DNA of 64,000 nt, taken from the NCBI RefSeq assembly GCF_011075055.1, contig NC_058141.1:15075639-15139638 (forward strand). The letters are read 5' to 3'. The number at the start of each line of letters is the position of its first letter. Within the stretch, counting starts at the first letter, position 1. The notes under the pieces were generated by a model that was given only the letters and a program-made list of their open reading frames with translations, did no database searches and was not told where the DNA came from. Origin of the DNA: Mangifera indica (taxonomy: Eukaryota; Streptophyta; Magnoliopsida; Sapindales; Anacardiaceae). Positions 11,086 to 22,600 of the stretch are shown piece by piece. Position numbers and translations under genes: made by a program.

Positions 11086-13071
11086 ATGGATATGTCCGAT
11101 GCAGTCATTGTCAACTCCAGCAGATTAAAATCTGTCGTGTGGAATGACTTTGATCGGATGAAAAAGGGTGATACCTATTTGGCTGTCTGTAGGCATTGTA
11201 AAAAGAAACTTAGCGGATCTAGTACTAGTGGAACTTCACATTTGAGGAACCATTTAATTCGGTGTCAGAGAAGATCTAATCATGTTATATCTAACCATGG
11301 GTTGGGTCATTGTTTTCCAGCAAGGGGAAAGAAAAAGGAAGGAACCCTTTCCCTGGTGAGCATTGATCAAGAACAGAAAAAGGATGAAGCAATTAACCTT
11401 GGGAAAATTAAATATGAGCAAGAGCCAATGGAAGAAGAGACAGTTAACATTGGCAATAACAACTTTGATCAGAGGCGAAGTCGATATGATCTTGCCCGCA
11501 TGATCATCCTACATGGCTATCCATTGACTATGGTGGAGCATGTTGGATTCAGGATATTTGTTAAGAATCTTCAGCCACTTTTTGAACTTGTAACATCCAA
11601 TAGAGTTGAGGCTGACTGTATGGAAATCTATGCAAAAGAGAAACAAAAAGTTTATGAGGTGCTGGATAAATTACCTGGGAAAATCAGCATCAGTGCTGAT
11701 GGGTGGGCTACTACAGGTGATTCTGAGTACTTGTGTTTGACAGCACACTTTATTGATGAAGATTGGCAATTGAAAAAGAAGACTTTGAATTTCATCATGA
11801 CTGATCCTTCTCTTACAGAAGATGTGAGTTCAGAGGCTATAATGACATGTCTAATGGATTGGGATATAGACCGAAAGTTATTTGCAGTGACATTTGATAA
11901 TGGGGCCAGCAATGACAACATGGTCTACAGAATTAAAGATAGGCTGTCTCAGAATAGATTCCTCTACTTAAATGGTCAATTGTTTGATGTTCGCTGTGCG
12001 ACAAATGTTGTCTGTCTGATGGTTCAAGATGCTCTGGAAGCAGTCTGTGATGTGACTTACAAGATTAGGCAAAGCATTCAATATGTTAAAAGTTCGCAAT
12101 CCACCCTAGCAAAATTCAATGAAGTGGCTCTAGAAATTGGAGTTGAGAGTCCTAAGTGGTTGTGTGTTGATAATCCATCACAATGGAACTCTACATATTC
12201 AATGCTAAAAGATGCATCAGAGTGCAGGGAGGTGTTTTTTCGTCTGCAAGAATATGAACCAGACTACAGAATTTGCCCATCTGATTTAGAGTGGGAGAGA
12301 GTGAATGCCATTATTGGCTGCTTGAAGCTCTTTGTTGAAGTTACTAACGTTTTCACAAAGAGCAAGTATATGACTGCAAATATATATTTTCCTGAGATTT
12401 GTGATATACATCTGCACTTGATTGAATGGTGCAAGAATCCTGATGAATTTCTTAGTTCTTTGGCCTTGAAAATGAGAAGCAAATTTGATGAGTACTGGGA
12501 TAAATGTAACTTGGGTTTAGCAGTTGCAGCCATGTTAGATCCCCGATTCAAGATGAGATTGATGGAATATTACTATCCGCTCTTATATGAAAATAGTGCT
12601 TCAGAGCTCATTGATGATGTTTTTGAGTGTATTAAGACGCTATACAATGAACATTCTATTGGCTCTCCATTAGCTTCTCTCGACCAAGGGCTGACTTGGC
12701 AAGTAAGTGGTGGCTCTGGAACTTTGGTTTGCTCTGAAAAGGATTCAAGGGACAAACTAATGGGATTTGACAAATACCTGAATGAAACTTCTCAGACTCA
12801 AGGGTCAAAGTCAGATCTGGACAAGTACTTGGAAGAACCTCTCTTCCCACGTAATGTTGATTTCAATGTATTAAACTGGTGGAAAGTTCATACTCCAAGG
12901 TATCCAATCCTATCAATGATGGCACGCAATATTCTGGGAATCCCCATGTCAAAAGTTGAACATGGCTCAGCATTCAACATCGGGAAGAGAGTGCTGGACC
13001 ATGATCGAAGCTCACTACGCCCGACTCTTGTTCAAGCTTTGATGTGTTCTCAAGATTGGATGAGAGAATGA
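11086..13071 (+). CDS. Domesticated BED-zinc-finger hAT transposase-like protein
   Basis: Intronless CDS of 661 aa starting MDMSDAVIV. The in-frame ATG at 11026 lies upstream of a splice acceptor, so I use 11086. A BED finger spans about residues 15-65, with metal ligands in CRHC and HLRNHLIRC. Residues about 190-440 form the RNase H-like core. First acidic motif: SADGW. Second: TFDNGASND. A C-terminal hAT dimerisation region (about 560-650) contains LDKYLEEPLFP-like and SLRPTLVQALMCSQDW motifs. The segment that normally carries the catalytic Glu (SESAFS in relatives) reads EHGSAFN, so Glu is replaced by Gly at that column. No terminal inverted repeats are seen nearby. These points suggest a host gene like DAYSLEEPER/RICESLEEPER, acting as a nuclear DNA-binding regulator. 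Its targets are unknown. Confidence 0.85.
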   Translation: MDMSDAVIVNSSRLKSVVWNDFDRMKKGDTYLAVCRHCKKKLSGSSTSGTSHLRNHLIRCQRRSNHVISNHGLGHCFPARGKKKEGTLSLVSIDQEQKKDEAINLGKIKYEQEPMEEETVNIGNNNFDQRRSRYDLARMIILHGYPLTMVEHVGFRIFVKNLQPLFELVTSNRVEADCMEIYAKEKQKVYEVLDKLPGKISISADGWATTGDSEYLCLTAHFIDEDWQLKKKTLNFIMTDPSLTEDVSSEAIMTCLMDWDIDRKLFAVTFDNGASNDNMVYRIKDRLSQNRFLYLNGQLFDVRCATNVVCLMVQDALEAVCDVTYKIRQSIQYVKSSQSTLAKFNEVALEIGVESPKWLCVDNPSQWNSTYSMLKDASECREVFFRLQEYEPDYRICPSDLEWERVNAIIGCLKLFVEVTNVFTKSKYMTANIYFPEICDIHLHLIEWCKNPDEFLSSLALKMRSKFDEYWDKCNLGLAVAAMLDPRFKMRLMEYYYPLLYENSASELIDDVFECIKTLYNEHSIGSPLASLDQGLTWQVSGGSGTLVCSEKDSRDKLMGFDKYLNETSQTQGSKSDLDKYLEEPLFPRNVDFNVLNWWKVHTPRYPILSMMARNILGIPMSKVEHGSAFNIGKRVLDHDRSSLRPTLVQALMCSQDWMRE

Positions 13072-16000
13072 ATTGCAAATTGATCTTCAGTTGTTAGTTT
13101 CTTGTATCTGTTTAGGTTGTTAATAGACTCTTTTCCTGTATCATTTTGCAAAAAAACATATGTTGGAATTAGGATGTGAAGCCCAGCTACAATCTATAGG
13201 CCTCAAATTTAATGTTAATTCAGTGTTGTGCGTGGCATTATTGTATCACTGAAAAACTTATAACCACAACTAAAAACATGAAGACCTACCGTATGGATAC
13301 AATCAATACGTCGGCTTTGGAGAAGCATGGTGTCACAATTATGTGATAAAATTATTTTAAAACAATCATATCAATATATCATATTATATAGATAAATTAA
13401 TAAAATTTGTTTATACAACATAGTTTTATTCAAATGATTTTCTTTTTGTTTTTCAGGTTGGACTTGCGTTGGTTTACGTATAGATAAGCAAAAGCATGAC
13501 ACGTCCAACGATAAAACAGAAGAGTTTATATCTTGAAAGCGATATGTAACTTTACCAAATAATTACGCAAAAAGATTGGTTCAAACCTAAAAATTAGTTT
13601 GGTCAATTAAAGAAAAATCATTTACGATTAAAATTGAGTTAAGAAGTGCATAAAATTTTAAATTGAAATAAAAATTAATAAATAGCTTAAAATCTATATA
13701 TATATATATATTTGGGATACTTCAGAGGAATCATAATAACTACAATAATGAAAAAATGTAAATGTGAAAGAATCATGACGTAGTTGTGCAGCAGGAAAAG
13801 AAATCCTTGAAATTGTGCAAATATAATATAATATTCTCTTCCAAACAAAGTCATCCTTTTTTTTAATAAAAAAATTTTAAAGTCATTTATTTTTCTCCAC
13901 TCCAAAATAAATAAATTAATTAATTAAATTAAAATTCTGATGTGGGTGGATGGTGATATTTTATGTTGGCATTTATGTTATTAGGTAATGCATTAAATTT
14001 TGGCATCTCCATTCATCATTCATTTTGAAGCTCCAATTTAAGAATCTTACTGCAGCAGCACTGTGGTCCCTTCTCTTCTTCATTCAATTCGCTTACTACC
14101 CTTGGAAAATGAAATGTTTAAATAAATTAAATTACAAGCATCATTTTATTTTATATTATATTCCTTAATCCAAATTTTATCATCATTAATTTTCTTAATC
14201 ATATGTGTTTTAATTATTTATGTTTATTATTTTAATTACAAGCATCATTATATTTTATATTCCTTAATCCAAATTCATGCTTTTGATTTTGACAACAACT
14301 AACATATCTTCGTAGAGATTTGGATATCAAGATATTTGCCCATTCTCTTCTTCATAATGTTCACTTTTTTCCAAGTTTGTTCCATTAGTTGTACAGGTTG
14401 CCATCACACTCTCTTGTTTGTCAAAATTCCATCCTATTTTGGCTAATTCATTCCCTTTTCTTCTTTTTTCGGACCTTCTTGTTGTTTTAAACTTTGATTT
14501 TGCTTCTCTCCGACTAGATCCTTTCCTAACTCCTTCCCTACTTTATGATAGTGGGGCTTAATTTTATACCTCTTTTACTTTTAAATTTAGTAAATATTTT
14601 TATATATTCACCACTTTGATTAGATTAGTTCTAAACAGTATTAGAAGAGAGATTTATGCTTTAAATTAAGGGTTTGAAGTAATTCAAGATTACCAATGTT
14701 CATGTGTATTTAAGTTAGACTAATGAAATTAAAAAAGAAACAAATAAAAAAAAAACATGGAGATGTGATCTTTAGCATAAATTCGGAGGAACAAACTTGC
14801 TTTCCACTCTCTCATTTCGACGAGTTGTCTTATCACAGCCAAAAATTTGAAGATTGCTATCCATTTCATCCTCAATGGTTTTTACCAAAACAAAAAAAAC
14901 TTAAAGAATGTGTAATTTATATGTTATTCGTACTCAAACATGGCTATTTTTGACACAACTAATTCTCATGGTACATTTGACTAATTAGCGTTTTAGATTA
15001 ATACAGGAGACATCGTTGGATGATGGGTCACATTTTGTTCTTTCTAACTAAGAATTAAATAGTGTGATCAGCCTCCTCATTAATGATTTAATTCAAGAAA
15101 TTTCGTTTTGGGATGATAAGGGAAAATTTGGGCACGGTAAGCAGGGCAGTGAGTTTGAAAGAATGAAGCAGCAGCTAGCAGAGCTGAAGCATTAATTGAC
15201 AGTGAATAAATTTCATGGAAATAAAGGAATAATAGTTGTGATATTGATTTAGGCAGAAGCATGAGTAGTCAGTCACTTTATGAGAGCTCATTCACAGAAT
15301 AATTTGTTTAAAGATGAGTGAGTGAGACAACCATGTTGATGTTGGTGCAGTAGTGCTGAGATAAGGCCAGATTTCTGGTGGAGCATCCAATATTATTATG
15401 TCCTTTTAGCTGCTTTTCCACTATCCATTACCCTACTCTGTTTTCCTTGATATAGAGATAATTTACATCAGATAAATTCCACCAAGCTTTTTACCCTTAG
15501 TTTGACCTACAGGACTCTTGTATAACTATTTTTGTGATATGCAGCAATAATCGAACTGAGTCTAAGAGTTGTACGATCAGCATATGTTTCCATGTGACAG
15601 GGTGAAGGGGGTGGGGACATTCAGAATGATACAAGAAGAAGAAATGCTACTTCATTGTATTTATTTAATTTAAATTTGTTTTCTGGGTTGGTTCAAGAAT
15701 ATTTCCCTATTTCCCTCCCAGGTTTTTTGGCCTAATATTTATTATTCTACTTATTACTATCCAAATAAATCAACACTCGTATAAATTAAATTTGTTAAAG
15801 AATTTTAAATTAATGGTCATTTGATCATACTACTATATTTTGTCTTGAATTTTTTCTCACGTTACTTGTTTAAAAAAGACTATAAAAGGATCTTTTATCC
15901 CATATTGTTTGGTTATAAGATTTGTAAGATTAAAAATATCGAGAGAATTAGAGGGACTATTAAGGAGTGTAATAGGATTACACTCCTTAATTTGGCTTGA

Positions 16001-16900
16001 AAACGCAGAGGTCTAGCACTTTGTACGGATACGTTTTTTAGGTGAAGCATAAATATTTTGGTTTGTATATAATTATTGCTTAGATCTTGACGTGGAGTAC
16101 ACATAATAAGAAATTAATATAACTCCAGTTTAATTATGAAATGAAAGCTTTCTTGGAAAGGCAGGACAAGTATAGAAATACTTTATATTTTGTATACAAG
16201 AGAAAGGAAATAGTATTAGTTGTTAACAAAAGCATATTAAGAGTTGGTAGGAATTAGAAGCACCTTTTGGCATATGAAGTTTTGAAAGGGAGCAAGAAAG
16301 CAGTCATCTGGCCGGCAATCCCATGTCGTTGAGTAACATTGATCATCTCACTTCAATATTAAAGACTTTGACAATGACCAAATTTGGTTATATGTGAGAT
16401 GTTGAGAAGTACATTACATGGTTTAAGAAATCTTAAAATTCAAAATCTAGGAAATGCATATTTGTGTGTATGAATTTCTGTAATTTACTTTATTGGGTTA
16501 AAAATAAAACTTCATATCCTGCATTGCTTGAAAAATATAGAAGATTGTCAATTTAATTGATGTATTCTTTTTATTCTCATTCTATTTTAACGTACAAATA
16601 TGTATTGTTTAAAATTACACATCAAAAAAGATTATCGAAACAATCTTTTGAAAAAAAAGAAAGGTTGAAGGCTATGTCATAAATCTTGACTCGAATAAGA
16701 CTACAAATATCAATAATAATAGTCTTATGGGAGCTATGTTGCGAGTGAAATATCTAATTATTCCACTCATACCGTAAGAAATATACTATGACTGAGATGA
16801 TTAATTGTGTAAGAATGTGCTTTAAATCATTTTTAAGGTGGAGGTGAGTAACAATACAGTGAGAAAAGAGAATGATAAGAGAGTCGACCAAACTATAAGT
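13072..16900. other. Long intergenic region between hAT-derived and MADS genes (part 1)
   Basis: After the 3' UTR of the hAT-derived gene the sequence is AT-rich and carries only short, non-homologous ORFs (for example 14723-14953 plus and 15080-15262 minus) that I do not support as genes. A perfect 13-bp inverted repeat lies at 15960-15990 and a short TA run at 13694-13711. Confidence 0.45.
15960..15990. repeat. Perfect 13-bp hairpin
   Basis: TTAAGGAGTGTAA and its exact complement are separated by five bases (TAGGA). It is not followed by a gene that would make it a terminator, and it may be a relic of a small inverted-repeat element. Confidence 0.6.
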
Positions 16901-16904
16901 GTTT

Positions 16905-17085
16905 TGGTTGAGAGTTCTCTCCACACATAGGAAGAGAAAACACAATTAAAGAAGAGTTGCTCATAAGATTCAAACACATAGCACACACTCAGATTATGTA
17001 ATAAGGCCAATGACCTAGAGACAGTCCATGGCACGAAGTCTCTCTAGGGAGACCAACCAAACAATAAAGGAGTGCCTTGGGATAT
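16905..17085 (-). pseudogene. LINE reverse-transcriptase zinc-binding region, decayed
   Basis: Read on the minus strand from 17080, the frame gives PRHSFIVWLVSLERLRAMDC, which resembles the zf-RVT segment of plant L1-type LINEs (P+HSFI.WL....RL.T.DRL). A stop follows at 17017-17015. In another frame, ESYEQLFFNCVFSSYVWREL (about 16970-16911) matches the continuation ES..HLFF.C.FS..VW. A frameshift plus stop codons mark it as dead. No longer LINE sequence was recognised. Confidence 0.6.
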
Positions 17086-18447
17086 GTCCAGGGAACCATG
17101 AAAGATGGTGAACACAGAATTCACATTTCACTTGTATCTCAATAAATCTCAGACTTAGTCAATAGAAAACTTACCTGATAACTGAGCTTTCCATTTGTAG
17201 TGGTTAGGAACTCCCACTCATAGGGTAATGTAAAATGCTTCTCACATTATAATTAATAAAAATTGTTTTATGATTAGGATGGAGTTGATTGTACTTGGTA
17301 GCTTATAATTGTATTTGACAGCTAATGCTTATGGTAATACTAATACTATTGTAGGCGTCAAACATAATTGACAATTTTACAGACAGTAACAAACCCTAGG
17401 GCTAAGGCAGATGTTAATACAGAGTTTGGTTGTGCTGCAAAGCAATATTAATGTTCCTGGAGATCCAATAAGAAAAGAAAAGTGGTCCAAATGGATGGTA
17501 AGAAGTGTCCATATCCAAGGCTGTAAAACCATAAGATTCGATTGCTACATTACACATAGGAAACAAGAAGATTTTCATTTTCATTTTTATTTTAGTAGAT
17601 AGAGACTATAGTAATCAAACATTTATATAGTAAAAAAGAAAAATGCGCTATTTATATCGGTTCATCCAAAACACTACATCTAATAGAATTAATATTATTT
17701 TAAATTTCTTGTTACAATGAATATGTTTATTAATGAATTGTATATAGTTTATATGAGAATAATATGTTCATATACCAGCATTTTTATTCCTAAGACAAAC
17801 CCTATTAAGATTTTTATTCATGAGAAAAATCATATTTTGACTTTTATTCTTAAAAGAAAACTTAAAACAGTTTTTTACTAGTTAGTCAAACTATATATAG
17901 GTTCAAGGGTGTCACACTTTGCACCCTGCCCACTCATCAGAGAGTTAGAGCCCATTAATCAGGGAATAAGATTCTGTATGTATAAACAAAACACCTTATA
18001 AATAAAGTAATCATTAATTATAATAAACAATATAACAGACACAAAATTAGTCACGGATCACTTCAGTCAAAACTCTATACTAATTCTAGAATAATCAAAT
18101 AAGTGAATAATTTTCATGTAATCAATCTCCATGTTAAGAGTAAACTATCACATTAGTTGGAATATCAAATTCGGATTCCAACCTTGGTATGTTGTTACTG
18201 ATGATTAGATAATTAAGTATAAATGTTTTTACTTTAAAATAAAAGTCAATACACTCTGGCTGCTATATAATTCAGCAATAAAAACTAAGTAATACCAAAT
18301 TGGCCAGGGAGAAGCAGTGATTTAAGCCCCAAAGTAAATGTTAGCATGCTACACCATCTTTACCTTAAAAGAACTAGATATTACAAGATGGGTGAACTGT
18401 ACATCACATGGGAGTCTATTTTCACTTTGTACTTGGGAAAGGGAAAT

Positions 18448-18868
18448 TGAAACTAACAAGAACTTTAGCAGAACCATACTTCAAAAGCTAACTATCCAGA
18501 TTAGAGAGCTTAAAATTATATAAATCTCATATTAAAAGTTAATACTTTTTAATATGAGACCTAAATCTTATACCTTACATTTGAGATCTTAACATAGGAC
18601 CATGCTCCTCAACTTGAGGTCTAGGCAGGCTAATTGTGTGTTAGTTGGGCTAATACTGTAATGTCGATGTCATCATCTGCACTGCACGATTACAACTAAG
18701 ATATGTGGTGATGATTCTGATACCAAATTATATGTACTTTAAAAGAACTATATCTCACAAGTTAACTATTAATATTAAAGAATGTAAGATCATATAAACC
18801 CCACATTAGAAGTCTATACTTTTCAATATGGGATTTGAGTCCTATATTTTACACTTGAAATTTTAACA
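18448..18868 (-). mobile_element. TRIM retroelement (terminal-repeat retrotransposon in miniature)
   Basis: The 421-bp element starts TG and ends CA on the plus strand and is flanked by GAAAT on both sides (18443-18447 and 18869-18873), an exact 5-bp target duplication. Diverged direct repeats of about 145 bp occupy 18448-18594 and about 18726-18868; both end in TTAACA. The inner edge of the right repeat has TCTGATACCA at 18716-18725, whose complement TGGTATCAGA is the usual plant initiator-Met tRNA primer-binding site. The element therefore lies in minus orientation. It encodes nothing. The left repeat contains a near-perfect palindrome at 18525-18559. Confidence 0.8.
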
Positions 18869-18873
18869 GAAAT

Positions 18874-19612
18874 ATATATATCTACAAAAAATTGTGAATT
18901 CCACAATAATATAAGAGGAGAAAGAAGTAATGTAAATTAAGCTTTGAGGCAGGGCGGTAAGATCAGAAACAAATCTAGAATGGAGGCCCTACTAAAAACC
19001 CCAAAAGGAAAAACAACATGGAAGGTCTTCTTATTTATTTTGTTTTCATTGAATAATTTTGAAGTCACAATGCATATATAGCTTTCACAATGTCTCATTT
19101 CACACCATTATTAGTGACTTTCCCAAGAACCTTTTTGTTTATCACCCTTCTCCCTTTTTTTTTTTCCCATCATGAACTGAATGGATGGTTAATGGAGCCT
19201 CAAAATTAACAATAAACTCCCTCTGCATAACTTTTTTTTTTTTTGGTTACTCATGCAATACAAATTATGTGGACAGTAAATATAGTAACTAATAAAGTCT
19301 ATACATATTCAATCATGATGTACTATTTTATGGTTGAGGAATCTATCTATCTATATATCTATATATCTATCAATATATATATCTATATCTCTTCTGCTAG
19401 AGCAACCCACTTCAAGAATCTTTGTTCCTCTTTAGTTCAACTCTTTAGCAGGTTAGACTGCAAAATCAACATCACATTTAGATGCTTAATAGTATGATTT
19501 TATGTAGCCTTGATTTAGGCGAGCCACCAAGATTGATATCTTATTTTGCTGACGAGACCATCAATTTTTTTTTTTTTTTGGGCTTTTGCATTCATTTTTT
19601 CAGACATCAACC
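18874..19612 (+). promoter_or_regulatory. Upstream region of the MADS gene, with 5' UTR intron acceptor
   Basis: A long polypyrimidine tract ends in TTTTTTCAG at 19595-19603, nine bases before the start codon. This suggests that an intron interrupts the 5' UTR just before the ATG, as is known for AGAMOUS-group genes. The untranslated first exon lies upstream and could not be delimited. TTAATGG, the core bound by WUSCHEL in AGAMOUS, is at 19189-19195. A TATC/TA microsatellite occupies about 19341-19390. Confidence 0.45.
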
Positions 19613-22600
19613 ATGGAGTTTCCTAACCAAGAACCAGAAAGCTCTTCTCATAAGAAAACGGGGAGAGGCAAAATTGAGATTAAGCGGATCGAGAACACCA
19701 CTAACAGACAAGTTACCTTCTGTAAGCGTCGCAATGGATTGCTCAAGAAAGCCTATGAATTGTCTGTTTTGTGTGATGCTGAAGTGGCTTTGGTTGTCTT
19801 CTCAAGCCGTGGCCGCCTCTATGAATATGCTAACAACAGGTTTAGTACTTCTTAGATTTTTTTTTTTTTTTGGTTGAGTTTGATATGTTGACGATGGATA
19901 CTTATGCTTCTGTCCAAGATTGCTTATGATTATGACCATTCTATGCTGTTAAGGTTTTGAGTTTTTGGGGTCTATATATAATAAAGTTTCATCTTTGGGT
20001 TTGAGTTTGTTTAGTTCTTTTTCCATTAATTTTCCCTATTTTTTGAGTTGGGAAAGTCGATGATTATATCTGTGATTCCCAGCTTCTTCTGATAAAAGGG
20101 TTTTTAATGGATTTTATGGATACATGTTCATCATACGCAGTTTAGGTTAATAAATTAACTTTTGTTGAAGATTGATCGGTTCTCCCTACCTAAGATTCAC
20201 TGATCTTTCTTTATTTTGTCATTTTATTGGCTTTCCTTTGTGAGATTTGGGAGTATTTCTATTTCTTCCTTGTGCTTCTTCTCAGTTGTTCGGTAAAGAG
20301 ATGCAGATCTGTAAGTAATAGATACAATTAACCAGAAGTGATGTACAGTAGCTTGTTATAAGAGCAGGAACGAAGGTTATCAAGGTATAACAGGTGTGAA
20401 ACCAGCTTCTTCATCTTTGGCCTTCATTGGACTCTTCTCTCTATCTCTTTCTCTCTCTCCATCCTTACTAAACAAAAGTCCGAAACCAACAAAGCTGTGA
20501 AGGGTCTAATCATTCATTAACTTGTTCTTTGAAGCTTACTTAATAGCTAGTCATTTCAACAAGAATGAATCAAGAATTGAGCCCTTCAACTGGATCATAG
20601 CTGGACTTTCAAGACTCAAATCACTGTCTCAAATACTTATCACAAATCTTACGTTCTATCAAACTCTCAAACCTAAACAAGTAGCTCGCTCTGTAGGCTT
20701 TCTGATTGTTCCTTCTCCGCTTACCAATTTACCTGTTGGGAAAGTGTTATCTGGTTGAATAGCTGTTGGGTAATTGAAAGATCTCTCAAATTTCATTCTA
20801 GGGTTTCATAACTCATTTCTATTTTTCTTCGACACCAGTCACAAATCTCACTTCAATCTCAAATGCAGAAGCTACACAAGGATTTTCTAGGCTAATCGGG
20901 TCTTAATCTGTATAGCCCTTCAATGATTTCTTATCTTCACGACACGACACATTATCAAAGAATAGACCTGACGAATTCAAGATTAGGGTTTTAAATCATA
21001 ATGAGCATTGGGTCAAATCTTATCACAAGTTTTACTCCTCCAGTCTGCCTTTAAGTTTTAGATATATGAGTATCATCGGCAGATGGGTATCCGGATTTCT
21101 TAATCTTTTTGACTGTTTTACCCTTCTCTACAACATAAGAGAAAAGAGGGTGGCTGTGATTAGGGTTCTTGTGTCTGAGCTGTATTTCTTAGTTACAACG
21201 TCAGATATGATTTTTCCGTTCTTCACATCTGACAAGAAGTCTGTTGTCATTATATTTATATCTTTACTTGGCTTATCTTTATATATTTCGTTTATATCAT
21301 CTCATCTGATTCAAGTTTTTTTTTTTTTTTTCTCAAATGGTGAAAAATTGCTTCTTTGATTTAGATTTACTTAGATCTCTTTGAGGGGAAAAAGAGTTAT
21401 AGCTAAAGCGTGCCGTCAGTTTAGGGAAGATCTCCACTTTAATGTGAATTGTATAGAGTGTTTCCTTTTTGTGGAAACAAAAAAATTCTTCAAGATGATG
21501 AAGTTCCGCAGCAGGAATAATGATAATTTATTCTTCATAGGTCAAAACAGTGCATAATTTATCCATATAAATATCACCGAAGCTTTTAGACGAGAGGTAG
21601 ACAATACAAACACAAGATCTTTCACATTTCAAGCAACATACAACTCAAAAATTATTAAGCTGATTATATGTTTTTGATAAAACATTTCATTAGAAAATTT
21701 TAAGGTTTTTAGAATTAATAAGAAGAAGGGTTCTCTATAAAATTCAATAGTCAAAGAATTCATACCTTGCTGGCCTTGTTTGATGGAAAGAGAGAAGAAA
21801 AGTTGAGGTGACAGAAGAAAAACAAAAGAAATGGTAGGAGCCAATGAGGTTCTCTGCACTTTACTGAATGGTGCATCAATGGCTGCTGCACAGTCTTCCT
21901 TGATCATACCACAAGTCTGTTCAGTAGATTTAGACACGAAATGACGCAAATTATTTTCTTTTTATTATTTCAATAAAATATAATATTTTAACACAGTCAA
22001 ACGCAAGCCATGAAAGCATTCCTTTCTTTCTGAGATTTTGAACAAGTCTCGTGGGTTTTAAAGAGTCCTCTTAGGTTATAGCGCTGTGTTTTTCCACATA
22101 TTGAAAGGTGTCAAGTATATAGAAGCAATGATAGTCGAGCCAATCATATCGTTAGATCTTCTGCCACCGTGGCAGAAACCGTTCTTCAGTGGCTCGACGA
22201 AATTAAGGTAACAGGCTCACTGTGCTTTTTGTAAAAGGAAACGCTAGAAGCTCTGTTTTTTTCCACTCACCCTTTATATTACTTCTTTCCTTTGTCAAAA
22301 CTATTTCTGCATTTGTTATATTTTTACCTTGTGGCTAGGAATTCGGAATTATCAACATGAAAAAAAAATAATTTTTTTTCTTTTACTTATTAGCAGTTTC
22401 TTAAGTTTATTGACAACTTTTATGGATAAATTTTCCTTTTTTGTTTGAAATTTAAAATTTTTTATTATGAAATTTCCAATTTATTTTATCACTGACCATT
22501 CTTTCATATCTAACTGAAAGCATGACTGAAAAGTTTGGAAAGCTAAGGAATTAAGGTATTTTATTCCCTTCTCCCCAGTAACTTGAACTTTTGGAATTCT

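Noticed and set aside
19482..19877. 131-codon ORF overlapping the MADS exon
   Set aside because: It is an out-of-frame shadow of the MADS domain and upstream intron.
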